From contig JBEKRV010000005.1 of assembly GCA_049517675.1 (NCBI GenBank), positions 1 through 64,000 of the forward strand: a stretch of DNA of 64,000 nt, written 5' to 3'. Of this stretch, positions 41,276-53,230 are shown piece by piece. Every line of letters begins with the position of its first letter. Positions within the stretch are counted from its first letter, which is position 1. The notes below the pieces were generated by a model, which made no database searches, was not told where the DNA came from, and saw only the letters and a list, made by a program, of their open reading frames with translations. This DNA is from Bog-756 sp049517675 (GTDB lineage: Bacteria; Actinomycetota; Acidimicrobiia; Acidimicrobiales; RAAP-2). The translations under genes were made by a program, and so were the position numbers.

Positions 41276-43246
41276 TCAGGCCGAGCGCCTGGACGCGTCC
41301 GGTGGTACCGGTGCCGATCCGGCGTCGGCGACGCCACCCGCCGGCTCCTCACGCGGCCCGTCGTCGACGGGCAGGTCGCTGACCAATCCGTCCACCAGGG
41401 CCAACCACTCCTCATCCTCGCCGGGCAGTCGGAGGGAGCACCACGGCTCGAGCCTGCTCAGGTTGGGGTTGTAGAACGGGTCCCCGGCACGCAGCAGGTC
41501 GGACCACCGCCGAAGGAACAGCTGGTAGTCGTGGTGGTATCCGGACAGTCCGCGGCTGACCGACTCGTAGTGGGTGAGCTGCGCGTGCGGGGTGTTCAGG
41601 AGCCGATAGCCCGCCCGACCCAGCCGGATGCAGAAGTCGACGTCGTTGAAGGCCACGGCGAAGTCCTCGTCGAAGCCGCCGATCTCCTCGAAGACCTCCC
41701 GGCGGACCAGCATGCACGCCGCGGTCACGGCGCTGTAGTTGCGGACCACTCGGTCCCACGCGAAGTACCCGATCCCGCCCTTGGGCATCCCCACGAACAG
41801 GTGGCTCGCCACCCCGCCCAGGCCGAGCACCACGCCGGCGTGCTGGAGCTTCCCGTTGGGGAAGACCAACCGGGCGCCGACCGCCCCGATCTCGGGACGT
41901 TGGGCGAGCTCGACCATGGCGTGCAGCCAGCCTTCGGCGGTGGCCTCGATGTCGTTGTTGAGGAACAGGAGCATGTCCGAGGTGCACGTCGCGGCGGCGA
42001 CGTTGTTGATCGCGGCCCAGTTGAACGCGCCCGGGTAGTCGATGATCCTGGTGCCCGGACGGTTCTCGAGGCGCTGGCGGAGCGCCCGGGTCTCCGGCTC
42101 CGTGCTCCCGTTGTCGATGCACACCACTTCACGGATCGGGTGACCCGGGGACCGGTCGAGGGACTCGAGACAGGCCACGGTCAGCGCGGCCTGGTCGCGG
42201 AAGGGCATGATCACGCTCACCGTCGGCGAATCGAGGATGCGGCGGCGGACGTGGTACGCGCCCTGGAACGGACCGGGATCGACGGTTCCGTCGATGCCCT
42301 GTCGCACGATCGCGTCCTCAAGCACGCGTCTGCTGGCCAGGTGGGCCCACGGCTTGGCATCGGTGTCGCCCGCCGCGGAGCCCGCCACCACCCGCCAGTG
42401 ATAGAGGACCTTGGGGATGTGAACGATCCGGCGCGCCTGTTCGGTGGCCCGGAGCATCACGTCGTAGTCCTGGCTGCCGTCGAACTCCGGACGGAATCCC
42501 CCGATCCGCCGGAGGAGGTCGTGGCGCACGACGGTCACGTGGCCGAGATAGGGATAGGAGAGGAGGAGGTCGGGGTCCCAGTCCGGCTTGAAGTGGGGCT
42601 GGTACCGACGCCCCAACTCGTCGAGCTTGTCCTCGTCGGAGTAGACGACGTCCACCCCGTCCTCACCGACGACCGCTGCGGCGATCTCGGCAAGCGCCTC
42701 GGGCTCGAGTACGTCGTCGTGGTCGAGCAGGACCACGAAGTCGCCCGTCGCCGCGGCTAGTGCCCGATTGGTGGCCTGGGAGATCCCTCCGTTCTGCTCG
42801 AGTGCGAGCGCCTTGATGCGGGGGTCGCGGGCGGCGAAACCGGACATCGCCGCGGTCAGCTGCGGATCGTCGGACCCGTCGTCGCACAGGCACAGCTCCC
42901 AGTCCTGGTAGGTCTGGTCGAGCACCGAGAGGACACACTCCCGGAAGTACCAGAGCGCAGGCTTGTACACGGGTACGACGATGCTGAGCAACGGGCCGCG
43001 GGTGGGGAGCTCGCGCCGGTGGTCGGACTCGGGGTGCTCCGCCCGGTCCCGTTCCCACAGGTGGATCCAGTGCCAGTACTCGGGCGGGAACGAGGCCGCG
43101 TCGGTCCCCCACGACAGCTCCAAGCTCGGAGGCTTCTCGGGCTCGGGGAGCTCGTGGGCCAACCGGTCGGCCATCCATTCGAGCGCGGACGCCAGTCGCA
43201 CGTCGTCGAGGCTCGCCCGCTGTCCCGGTGGGTCGTCAGGTGTCAT
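41276..43246 (-). CDS. Tandem-domain family-2 glycosyltransferase
   Basis: The 656-residue soluble enzyme has two GT2 domains. The first (~88-300) begins LSIVVPVYKPALWYF with CDDGSDD and LDHDDVL, the second (~395-610) begins VSVIMPFRDQ with CIDNGST and FLNNDIE. Such two-module GT2 proteins usually add rhamnose or other sugars in O-antigen-like or arabinogalactan-like glycans. The C-terminal ~60 residues are acidic and disordered. The ATG at 43246 was chosen at the domain start with a GAGGA element about 10 nt upstream. It is divergent from the YfhO-like gene, so both probably act on one glycan. Confidence 0.87.
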   Translation of the reverse strand: MTPDDPPGQRASLDDVRLASALEWMADRLAHELPEPEKPPSLELSWGTDAASFPPEYWHWIHLWERDRAEHPESDHRRELPTRGPLLSIVVPVYKPALWYFRECVLSVLDQTYQDWELCLCDDGSDDPQLTAAMSGFAARDPRIKALALEQNGGISQATNRALAAATGDFVVLLDHDDVLEPEALAEIAAAVVGEDGVDVVYSDEDKLDELGRRYQPHFKPDWDPDLLLSYPYLGHVTVVRHDLLRRIGGFRPEFDGSQDYDVMLRATEQARRIVHIPKVLYHWRVVAGSAAGDTDAKPWAHLASRRVLEDAIVRQGIDGTVDPGPFQGAYHVRRRILDSPTVSVIMPFRDQAALTVACLESLDRSPGHPIREVVCIDNGSTEPETRALRQRLENRPGTRIIDYPGAFNWAAINNVAAATCTSDMLLFLNNDIEATAEGWLHAMVELAQRPEIGAVGARLVFPNGKLQHAGVVLGLGGVASHLFVGMPKGGIGYFAWDRVVRNYSAVTAACMLVRREVFEEIGGFDEDFAVAFNDVDFCIRLGRAGYRLLNTPHAQLTHYESVSRGLSGYHHDYQLFLRRWSDLLRAGDPFYNPNLSRLEPWCSLRLPGEDEEWLALVDGLVSDLPVDDGPREEPAGGVADAGSAPVPPDASRRSA

Positions 43247-43533
43247 CGTGAACGGATTCCTCGACCGATCCGGCCGACCCGGAGCGGCGGGGCTCCGCCC
43301 GACCGTGCGGCGTTCACGGGAGCTGTCGGAGGGAGCACAACGCACGGCATCGTACCAGGACCGGTCCGCCGGACCGCCTGATCCGGGTGGCGGAGGCGTG
43401 GCTGGCGGGGCGTGTTCCCACCTCCCGAAACCCTCGCCACCGGTCGGTGATCCCATATACTTCGCCGAGGATTTCCGAGGCAGGCTCTACTTGCCTCTCC
43501 CGGAAGAAGGCGGCACGGTTGTTCAGCCAGTGG

Positions 43534-46047
<2,514 letters not shown>

Positions 46048-46138
46048 GCTGTGCGCCGATGGGGCGAGGCGGGCATCCGACGCCCCCGCCTCCCGGTCGC
46101 GCCGGGACGTCGGCACGGGCAGGACGTCGATCCGACCG

Positions 46139-46681
46139 ATGAGGAAACCGACCGATGACGAAGAGGAGAGCCGGAACGTGGGAGAGCCAGCACTGGACAC
46201 CGAGGAGCTGCTCGAGCGCCTGCGCAAGGAACACCTGGTACTGCGCTGGGAGCCGCTGCCACCAGAGCAGGCGCGACCGACCGGCGCCAACGATCAGGTC
46301 CGCAGCCCCGACAGCCTGGCCTTCATCAACGCGAACTGGCAGCTGCCCGACCGCTTCGACCCGGCGACGGCCGGTGGCGGGGTCCGGGGCAGGATCATCG
46401 CGCTGATCGGCCGGATCACGTTCCGGGTGCTCGGGCCCTACCTCAAGTCCGAACGGGACTTCCTCTCCCACGTCGTGCGCATCAACAACGCACTCGAGTT
46501 CCGGTGCGACGAGCTCACGCTGCGCTGCCAACAGCTCAACCAGGACATGCTGAACCGGCAGGCCGCGGAAGCCCGCAACCTGGCCAAGCTGGCCGTCATG
46601 CTCCACCTGGAGCCACCGGTCGACCGGGGCCCGACGGCGAGCCCCGACCACGACACCGCCCCCGGTCAAGCGATCGGCTGA
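46139..46681 (+). CDS. Small hypothetical protein in the glycan region
   Basis: A 180-residue, mostly helical, charged protein. It has an N-terminal amphipathic segment (EELLERLRKEHLVLRWEPLPP), a hydrophobic stretch (GRIIALIGRITFRVLGPYL) long enough to touch or cross the membrane, and a coiled-coil-like C-terminal part (FRCDELTLRCQQLNQDM). No family is recognised. It sits between the YfhO-like gene and a glycosyltransferase gene on the same strand and may be a membrane anchor or partner for the latter. Confidence 0.6.
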   Translation: MRKPTDDEEESRNVGEPALDTEELLERLRKEHLVLRWEPLPPEQARPTGANDQVRSPDSLAFINANWQLPDRFDPATAGGGVRGRIIALIGRITFRVLGPYLKSERDFLSHVVRINNALEFRCDELTLRCQQLNQDMLNRQAAEARNLAKLAVMLHLEPPVDRGPTASPDHDTAPGQAIG

Positions 46682-46733
46682 TGCCCTGCGGCGCCCCTCG
46701 TCCCTGCCCGGCACCCCCGACGGACGCCCGAGC

Positions 46734-47954
46734 ATGAGCCCTGCAGCGAGACGGAGCGGGGCGTCCGGACGCCCGGTCGTCGCCGTCCTCACCGGACACT
46801 GGGGATCCAAGACCGAGGAGGGCTGGCTCACCCGCCAGGTGGCGGGCGCCCTCGCGTGCGTGGCCGACGTGCACGTGATCTGCCCCGAAGGCAGGAGAGC
46901 CAGCACGTCCCAGGACGGGGTGTTCACCCTCCATCGACTCGGGACGCCCCTGGAGAGGACCGCCGAGCTCCGCCGCGACCTGATCGTCGAGGCGCTGGCC
47001 GCCGCCGGCCCGACCGACCGCGCCACGGTGCCGGCGGGCGTCGGGAAGGCGCTCGACGACGGTCTGATCGAACCGTGGCGGGGTGCCTCGGAGGTCCTGT
47101 CGCAGCTGTCGCCGGACCTGGCGGTCGCGGTCGGCCAGCGCAACCTCGGCGCACTGGCCGCCATCGACGACCGCGCTCCGGAACTGCCCGTGGTCCTCCT
47201 CGCCCTCGCCCTCCCGGGCACGGTGGGTGCCTCGCCCCACTTCGACCGGATGATCGACCGGGCCCGCCAGGTGCTGGCCGTCACCGAAACGGAGCGCCAG
47301 GAGATCGTCGACCGGCACGGGCGGCCCGAGTCGGTGCACCGGATCGGCGCGCCGCTGACCGCCAACGCCAGCGTCCTGGCCGAGCCGAACACCTGGGTCG
47401 GTGACACCGGCTACGTCTTCATCCACACCGGCGTGGCCTCGGACGACGACCACGTCGAGGCCGAGTTGAGCAGGATCGTCCGGTTGCGGTTCGACGACCG
47501 TCCGGTGGGCGTCGCCCACACGGACGGCTTCTTCGTGTGGCACGAGGGTCGCCGGCAGCGCGGTTGGGCGATCGAGCGGTCGAGCGACCTCGCCCGCCTC
47601 ATGGCCTGGGCACGGGTGACCGTCGACCTGCACCCCGGCAGGCTCTTCGCCCGAACGTGCGTGGAGTCCCTCCTGTACGGGACGGCGATCGTGGTGCCCG
47701 CCGACAGTCGGGCCCGGGAGTACGCCCAGCGCGGCCGGGGCGGGCTGTGGTTCGGGGACGCCGCCGAGTTGACGTGGTGCGTCGAGTCGTTGCTCGAGAC
47801 CTCGGCCGGTGACGTTCTCGGCGCCCAGGGCCAGGCATATGCCGAGTACGAGTTCGGTTCGACGGATCGGTTCATCGATCGGGTGACCGGGTTGTGCGGC
47901 CTGACCGCGACCATCGACGAATCCCCGGCCGACCGTCTCCCGACACCTGCCTGA
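46734..47954 (+). CDS. GT-B-like glycosyltransferase
   Basis: The 406-residue protein begins with a Rossmann-like VAVLTGHWGSKTEEGW and has a second domain with HPGRLFARTCVESLLYGTAIVVPADSRAREY, the acceptor/donor-binding loop seen in GT4-like enzymes (glycine-rich region, Glu-Ser near the nucleotide site). It is soluble, with no signal. The sugar donor is unknown. The gene starts 52 bp after the small hypothetical gene. Confidence 0.68.
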   Translation: MSPAARRSGASGRPVVAVLTGHWGSKTEEGWLTRQVAGALACVADVHVICPEGRRASTSQDGVFTLHRLGTPLERTAELRRDLIVEALAAAGPTDRATVPAGVGKALDDGLIEPWRGASEVLSQLSPDLAVAVGQRNLGALAAIDDRAPELPVVLLALALPGTVGASPHFDRMIDRARQVLAVTETERQEIVDRHGRPESVHRIGAPLTANASVLAEPNTWVGDTGYVFIHTGVASDDDHVEAELSRIVRLRFDDRPVGVAHTDGFFVWHEGRRQRGWAIERSSDLARLMAWARVTVDLHPGRLFARTCVESLLYGTAIVVPADSRAREYAQRGRGGLWFGDAAELTWCVESLLETSAGDVLGAQGQAYAEYEFGSTDRFIDRVTGLCGLTATIDESPADRLPTPA

Positions 47955-48032
47955 ACGGGCGCCCGACGGTCTTTCCGGGGAAGCCGGACCAAGACGGCAG
48001 CGGAGCCCGCAGTCCTCGGGAACCTCTCGCCG

Positions 48033-48962
48033 TCAGCCGTGTAGTTGCGTGGCCACCATGCCGTCCAGGATGTCCGCCTCGGACACCAGGCACTCGCTGA
48101 ACCCGAAACGGCGGAGCACCGCGTCGAGGATCATGGTGCCGCCGACGATGACGTCCTCGCGCCCGGGGACCATGCCGGGACGGGCGAGCCGGTCCGCCCG
48201 GGTCTCCCCGGCCAGTCGGTGGAGCCATCCCTCGACGTCCGGGGCCCGCAGCACCGCATGATGGACGCGGTCGCGGTCGTACTCGGCCATTCCCAGGTGG
48301 AGCGAGGTGAGGGTGGAGACCGTCCCGGCCAGCCCCACCAGGCGTCGGGCGCCGAGCAGGCGCGGGTGGGTGGTGACCGCCGACTCCAACTGGGCGGCCA
48401 CCTCCGCCTCGGCGCGGGCCAGTTCATCGGCGTCCGGGGGATCGCTCCGGAGGAACCGTTCGGATAGTCGGACGCAGCCGAGCTGCAACGAGACCGCGGC
48501 CAGGTCAGGGTCGTCGGGTCCGTCACCTTCCACCAATTCCGTCGATCCACCGCCGATGTCGAGGACGAGGAACGGGCCCTCGGCCGGATCGAGGTCGGCC
48601 ACGGCACCGGCCATCGAGAGCCTTCCCTCGTCGAGGCCGGTCAGGAGCTCGGGGGTGAGGCCGGTAGCCGATCCGGCCGCCTCGAGGAACTCCGCACCGT
48701 TGGCCGCGTCCCGTGCCGCCGACGTCGCCACCAATCGGCCCCGGACGACCCCCAGGTCGTCCATCACCGTGCGGAACTCGGTCAGGACGGCGACACACCG
48801 GTCGATCGCCTCCGGCGCCAGGCGCCCGGTGGCGTCGACCCCCTGCCCGAGACGGGTGATGCGCATCAGCCGTTCGAGCGGCTTGCCGTGCCCGTCGACT
48901 ACGAGGAGTCGGGTCGAGTTGGTGCCGCAGTCGATGGCGGCGATCGCCGGGCCGTTGTTCAT
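48033..48962 (-). CDS. Ppx/GppA-family phosphatase
   Basis: The 309-residue protein is of the actin-like ATPase-fold Ppx/GppA family, with AAIDCGTNSTRLLV at the start and LVLDIGGGSTELVEG in the middle as the nucleotide-phosphate-binding loops. It probably hydrolyses polyphosphate or (p)ppGpp-type phosphates. At ~310 residues it equals the shorter actinobacterial form (Ppx1/Ppx2) lacking the C-terminal HD domain. ATG 48962 has AAGG 8 nt upstream. It is the last gene of the conserved block. Confidence 0.9.
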   Translation of the reverse strand: MNNGPAIAAIDCGTNSTRLLVVDGHGKPLERLMRITRLGQGVDATGRLAPEAIDRCVAVLTEFRTVMDDLGVVRGRLVATSAARDAANGAEFLEAAGSATGLTPELLTGLDEGRLSMAGAVADLDPAEGPFLVLDIGGGSTELVEGDGPDDPDLAAVSLQLGCVRLSERFLRSDPPDADELARAEAEVAAQLESAVTTHPRLLGARRLVGLAGTVSTLTSLHLGMAEYDRDRVHHAVLRAPDVEGWLHRLAGETRADRLARPGMVPGREDVIVGGTMILDAVLRRFGFSECLVSEADILDGMVATQLHG

Positions 48963-49041
48963 GCCGCCCTTGCTACCACGACCCCCGCCAACACGACGCC
49001 GTGTGAGGACCCCGCGCGCCAACCGCCGGCGACGGGCCGGG

Positions 49042-49524
49042 TCAGGCCGGCCGGAGGCCGATCTGTCGGGCCGTCCACTCCCCCACCGGATCGTCGGCCC
49101 CGGTCAGCCACCAGGCCAGGTGGGCGTGGAGGCACTTGACCCCCACCCGGGTGCCGCCCACCCCGCCCGAGGGTCGTGGCCCGGCGTGATCCGGATCGAT
49201 CAACGCGTCCCGCTCGGCGGCGTACTCGGCGTGGGCTGCGGCGATCCGGTCGGCCGGAACCGCCGCTTCGGCGGCACGCACGCCTCCCGTCGACTCGAGC
49301 CGACTCACCACCTCCCGGAGGTACGGATCGCACAGCCAGTAGCGGGTGGGCATGGGTGTCCCGTCGTCGAGGAACGGGGCGTTGGCGATGACGGCCGGCG
49401 TCCCGTCCTCGGCACGGACGACGACCTCGAAGGCACCTCCCGGCGTCCGGCCCAGCAACTCGGTGACCACGAGCAGGTCGTCCGACGGACCGGCGTCGGC
49501 CGCGCCCGCGCCCGGCGGGCTCAC
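49042..49524 (-). CDS. DUF501 family protein
   Basis: A 160-residue protein with the family landmarks GRTPGGAFEVVVR, YWLCDPYL and the C-terminal GVGGTRVGVKCLHAHLAWWL. DUF501 is a conserved actinobacterial family of unknown function that nearly always sits after ftsB. Its GTG start overlaps the stop codon of ftsB (GTGA), so translation is coupled. Confidence 0.92.
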   Translation of the reverse strand: MSPPGAGAADAGPSDDLLVVTELLGRTPGGAFEVVVRAEDGTPAVIANAPFLDDGTPMPTRYWLCDPYLREVVSRLESTGGVRAAEAAVPADRIAAAHAEYAAERDALIDPDHAGPRPSGGVGGTRVGVKCLHAHLAWWLTGADDPVGEWTARQIGLRPA

Positions 49525-50369
49525 TTCCAGAATTCGAGCGACGACGAGACTCTCGACCAGAAGCTGGACGGCACCGGCGCAGCTGACCCACCCGGTCGGG
49601 ATCCGCCGACCGAGGGTGCGGCAGCGGTGGCCGGGGCCGTCACCTGGGGCAGCCCCGGGTCGGGTGTCATGTCGGGCGCGTCCGCCGGGTCGACCACCGG
49701 TTGGTCGGCCGGGTCTCCGACCGTCGGGGATCCCGGGGCGGTCGGGGTCGTCTGCCCGGTGGGTGGCAGGATGACGAAGAGGGACTGTCCCGGCTCGACC
49801 AGCTGGTACTCCTGCTGGGCGAGGCGCTTCACCTCGGCATTCGAGTTGAGCTGCTGGCGCTGCTCGGCGAGGAGCGCGTTCTGGTGTTGCAGCTGGGACA
49901 GTTGGGCCGCCTCGGCCGACAGCTGCTTGTGCTGGCTGAGGAGCACGGACAGCGGGAAGCTGGTGACCAGGATCGCCACCGCGGCGATACCGGCCAGGAT
50001 CACCGGTATCCGGTTCCGCCGTCGTTCGGCGGCGGCACGCTCCTCACCGGAGCGCTTGACGGGCCGGGACGCGGTCGGCCGCGAGGCTGCGCCGGGACGT
50101 CGTCCGGAGGCCGGCCGTGCGGCCTTGACCCCCAGGCGGGTGGACGGTGAGTGCTTCGACGCAGCACCCTTCGTGCCCTTCTTGTCCTCCGTGCGCCGTC
50201 CGGCCGCCGGTGCCTTCGGTGCCGCCGATTGGCGGGCCGACGAACCGACCGTAGACCGTCGGGACCCGCTGGTCACCGTGGCCCGCCCGGTCGGCTTCGC
50301 CCGCGACGGCGTGCCCGCCGGCGCGCTCTTCCTGCCCGGCCGCGACCTGGTGTGGGCCCCTGTGCTCAC
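49521..50369 (-). CDS. ftsB: FtsB/DivIC septum formation initiator family protein
   Basis: The 282-residue protein has a long basic/Ala-rich cytoplasmic N terminus (~140 residues), one transmembrane helix (IPVILAGIAAVAILVTSFPL), and a leucine-zipper-like coiled coil (~165-205, Gln/Leu-rich). An EYQLVEPGQSLFVILPP segment typical of DivIC/FtsB follows, then a disordered C-terminal tail. It bridges FtsQ and FtsL in the divisome. The start GTG at 50369 overlaps the eno stop (GTGA). The position after eno matches Rv1023-Rv1024 in mycobacteria. Confidence 0.9.
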   Translation of the reverse strand: MSTGAHTRSRPGRKSAPAGTPSRAKPTGRATVTSGSRRSTVGSSARQSAAPKAPAAGRRTEDKKGTKGAASKHSPSTRLGVKAARPASGRRPGAASRPTASRPVKRSGEERAAAERRRNRIPVILAGIAAVAILVTSFPLSVLLSQHKQLSAEAAQLSQLQHQNALLAEQRQQLNSNAEVKRLAQQEYQLVEPGQSLFVILPPTGQTTPTAPGSPTVGDPADQPVVDPADAPDMTPDPGLPQVTAPATAAAPSVGGSRPGGSAAPVPSSFWSRVSSSLEFWK

Positions 50370-51655
50370 CCGGTGCGACCCGGGGACGATAATGCGGCAC
50401 CGCCCAGGAAGGCGGCTGACTCGCCCAGCTGTTCCTCGATGCGGAGGAGCTGGTTGTACTTGGCGACCCGGTCCGAACGGGCCGGCGCGCCGGTCTTGAT
50501 CTGCCCGCAGTTGGTGGCCACGGCGAGATCGGCGATGGTCGTGTCCTCGGTCTCGCCGGAGCGGTGGGACATCACGCAGGCATACGAGTTGCGGGTGGCG
50601 AGGGCCATGGTGTCGAGGGTCTCCGTGAGCGACCCGATCTGGTTCACCTTGATGAGGATGGAATTGGCCGTACCGGAGTCGATCCCCCGCTGCAGGCGCT
50701 CCTCGTTGGTGACGAACAGGTCGTCGCCGACCAGCTGCACCCGCGAGCCGAGTGCCTTGGTGAGGGCGGCCCAGCCGTCCCAGTCGTCCTCGGCCATGCC
50801 GTCCTCGAGCGACACGATCGGGTACCGGTCGGCCAGGTCGACGTAGTAGGCCACCATCTCCTCGGAGGAGAGCGTGCGCCCCTCGCCGGCCAGGACGTAG
50901 GCCCCGTCGCGGTAGAGCTCGCTGGCGGCAGGGTCCATGGCGATGGCGATCTCGTCGCCGGGCACCCGCCCTGCGGCCTCGATGGCCTCGACCAGGATGC
51001 GGACCGCCTCCTCGTTGGAGGCCAGATCGGGAGCGAAGCCGCCTTCGTCGCCCACCGCGGTCGACAGTCCCCGCTGGTGCAGGACACCGGCCAGGCGGTG
51101 GTACGTCTCCACGCCCCACCGCAGGGCCTCGGCGAACGAGGCCGCCCCGACCGGCATGATCATGAACTCCTGGAGGTCGACCGAATTGTCGGCGTGGACC
51201 CCGCCGTTCACCACGTTCATCATCGGCACCGGCAGCACGTGCGCGTTGGCGCCGCCCACGTAGCGGAAGAGCGGGAGCTCCAACTCGTCGGCGGCGGCCC
51301 GGGCCGTGGCCAGCGATACACCGAGGATGGCGTTGGCGCCCAGGCGGCCCTTGTTCGGGGTCCCGTCGGCGTCGATCATGGCCAGGTCGATCGAGCGCTG
51401 GTCCAGCGCGTCGAACCCTTCGAGGAAGTCGGCGATCTCGCCGTTCACCGAAGCGACGGCGGCCAGGACCCCCTTGCCCCCGTAGCGGTCGCCGCCGTCG
51501 CGCAACTCCACGGCCTCGAAGGTCCCGGTGGAGGCGCCCGAGGGCACGATGGCCCGCCCGGAGGCTCCGGAATCGAGGACCACCTCGACCTCGACGGTGG
51601 GGTTGCCACGGGAGTCGAGGACCTCCCGGCCGATTACCTGTTCGATCAAGCTCAC
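50366..51655 (-). CDS. eno: Enolase
   Basis: A 429-residue enolase, a normal length, catalysing 2-phosphoglycerate to phosphoenolpyruvate in glycolysis. It opens VIGREVLDSRGNPTVEVEV. The metal/substrate site includes VSLEDGMAEDDWDGW, LVGDDLFVTN, ILIKVNQIGSLTE and SHRSGETED. GTG 51655 is the start, with AGGAG about 12 nt upstream. It is followed immediately by ftsB. Confidence 0.98.
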   Translation of the reverse strand: MSLIEQVIGREVLDSRGNPTVEVEVVLDSGASGRAIVPSGASTGTFEAVELRDGGDRYGGKGVLAAVASVNGEIADFLEGFDALDQRSIDLAMIDADGTPNKGRLGANAILGVSLATARAAADELELPLFRYVGGANAHVLPVPMMNVVNGGVHADNSVDLQEFMIMPVGAASFAEALRWGVETYHRLAGVLHQRGLSTAVGDEGGFAPDLASNEEAVRILVEAIEAAGRVPGDEIAIAMDPAASELYRDGAYVLAGEGRTLSSEEMVAYYVDLADRYPIVSLEDGMAEDDWDGWAALTKALGSRVQLVGDDLFVTNEERLQRGIDSGTANSILIKVNQIGSLTETLDTMALATRNSYACVMSHRSGETEDTTIADLAVATNCGQIKTGAPARSDRVAKYNQLLRIEEQLGESAAFLGGAALSSPGRTG

Positions 51656-51764
51656 TGTGGGGGGTCGCTCCTGCTCGCGGTGCCGCAAACGCTACCACCC
51701 ACCACCCTGTGGACCAGGGATTTCTCGCCCATTTCGCCACGTGTGCGCCGGGAGGGGCGACCGG

Positions 51765-53222
51765 TCAGCCCTGTTCTTCGACCTCGACCCGAAAGGCACG
51801 CGAGCGGGAGAGCAGCGCCGTCTCGGGGTCGATCCCGAGCGCTCGGGCCACGCCCACCGCGGCGAAGAGGAGTTCCCCCACCTCGTCGGCTCGGTCGCGG
51901 GCACCGCCCTCGCCGTCGGCGACACCGCCCGACGGCTCGGTCGCCGAACGCAGGGCGGCGACCCCGTCGGCCACCCGTCCGGCCTCGTCGGCCAGGGTGG
52001 GGAGCACCATGCCGATGGCGGCCGCCTTGCGCTGCAGCTTGGCCGCGAGGGCGAGGGCGGGCAGCGCGGCCGGGATCCCCTCGGTGACGCTGGACCGCCC
52101 CTTCTCGGCCTTCTTGATGGTCTCCCAATTGGCCGCCACGTCCTCGGGAGTCTCGGCCGACACGTCCCCGAACACGTGGGGATGGCGGCCCACCAGCTTG
52201 TCGTGCACCCCCCGGGCCACGTCGGCCAAGGTGAAGCGACCCTCCTCGGCGGCCAGTGTGGCATGGAAGTAGACCTGGAAGAGCAGGTCGCCGAGCTCCT
52301 CCTCGAGATGGGCCACGGCCACCGCCTCCCGGTCGTCCCCGCCGGATCCGGCCGCCCCGGCGTCGGGTCCGGACTCCCGGTCGTCGGCATCGACGGCCGT
52401 GAGGCCGTCGATCGCCTCCAGGACCTCGTGGGACTCCTCCAACAGGTGCCGCCCGAGCGAGGCATGGGTCTGGCGCCGGTCCCAGGGGCAGCGCTCGCGC
52501 AGGGTGTGGACCAGTTCGTCGAGGGCCACCAGCTCGGCGGCGACCGGCGCGGCCAGCCGGGAGATCCACACCGAGGTCAGGTGGTCCGGTTCGAAGCACC
52601 GGTCGAGGTCGTCCCACGGGACCTGCCACACCCGTTCGTCGGGCAGGCCCAGGTGGTGCAGGACCGTCACCGGGGTCCCGGGTGGCGACTCGACGGAGAG
52701 CTTGACGTCGGAGAGGACCTGACGACTCCAGCACTGGGCGACCAACAGCGGCCCACGCTCGCCGGCGGCGTCGACGGCGAACCGCTCGGCGTCGACGATG
52801 CGGACACCGGCGTCCACCGGGTCCACGCCGAGCCGGGCGAATGCCAGGTCGAGGAACGAGACCGACGGGTGGACGACGACGGCGACCCGACCCGAGACGA
52901 CGCGCGGGTCGGCGGCGAGGAGCACCACCGTGCGCTCGGCGACGGTGGGCGATCCCGGCACGGCGTAGACGACGGGCCCGCCGGCGACGGCGGCGTCGAC
53001 CAGGTCGGCGACGATCCCCCGGTAGACGTCGTCGAAGGTGTCCGCTCCCTCGTAGTGGTGGTCGAAGGACGCCGCGCCCGGGACCGCGGCGGCGGCCGGG
53101 TGGCGGCCGGTGCGGAGGAACACCCGCGTCGCCCGGTCGAGCAGTCCGAGGGTCTCCGCGGTGATCAGATCGGGGCCGGCCGGGCCGAGGCCGACGACGT
53201 CGATGCGGGGGACGTCGGCCAC
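51765..53222 (-). CDS. mazG: MazG nucleotide pyrophosphohydrolase with N-terminal tetrapyrrole-methylase-like domain
   Basis: The 485-residue protein begins with a TP-methylase-fold domain (RIDVVGLGPAGPDLITAET, YAVPGSPTVAERTV; ~1-220) fused to MazG, the arrangement of YabN-type proteins. The first MazG repeat is well preserved: CPWDRRQTHASL, then LLEESHEVLEAI and LEEELGDLLFQVYFHA give the E-E-x-x-E and E-x-x-D metal-binding Glu/Asp set. The second repeat is degenerate (ADEVGELLFAAV). It hydrolyses aberrant NTPs and may affect (p)ppGpp. The GTG start at 53222 is 8 bp after the SurA-like stop. Confidence 0.9.
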   Translation of the reverse strand: MADVPRIDVVGLGPAGPDLITAETLGLLDRATRVFLRTGRHPAAAAVPGAASFDHHYEGADTFDDVYRGIVADLVDAAVAGGPVVYAVPGSPTVAERTVVLLAADPRVVSGRVAVVVHPSVSFLDLAFARLGVDPVDAGVRIVDAERFAVDAAGERGPLLVAQCWSRQVLSDVKLSVESPPGTPVTVLHHLGLPDERVWQVPWDDLDRCFEPDHLTSVWISRLAAPVAAELVALDELVHTLRERCPWDRRQTHASLGRHLLEESHEVLEAIDGLTAVDADDRESGPDAGAAGSGGDDREAVAVAHLEEELGDLLFQVYFHATLAAEEGRFTLADVARGVHDKLVGRHPHVFGDVSAETPEDVAANWETIKKAEKGRSSVTEGIPAALPALALAAKLQRKAAAIGMVLPTLADEAGRVADGVAALRSATEPSGGVADGEGGARDRADEVGELLFAAVGVARALGIDPETALLSRSRAFRVEVEEQG

Positions 53223-53230
53223 CGGGGCGA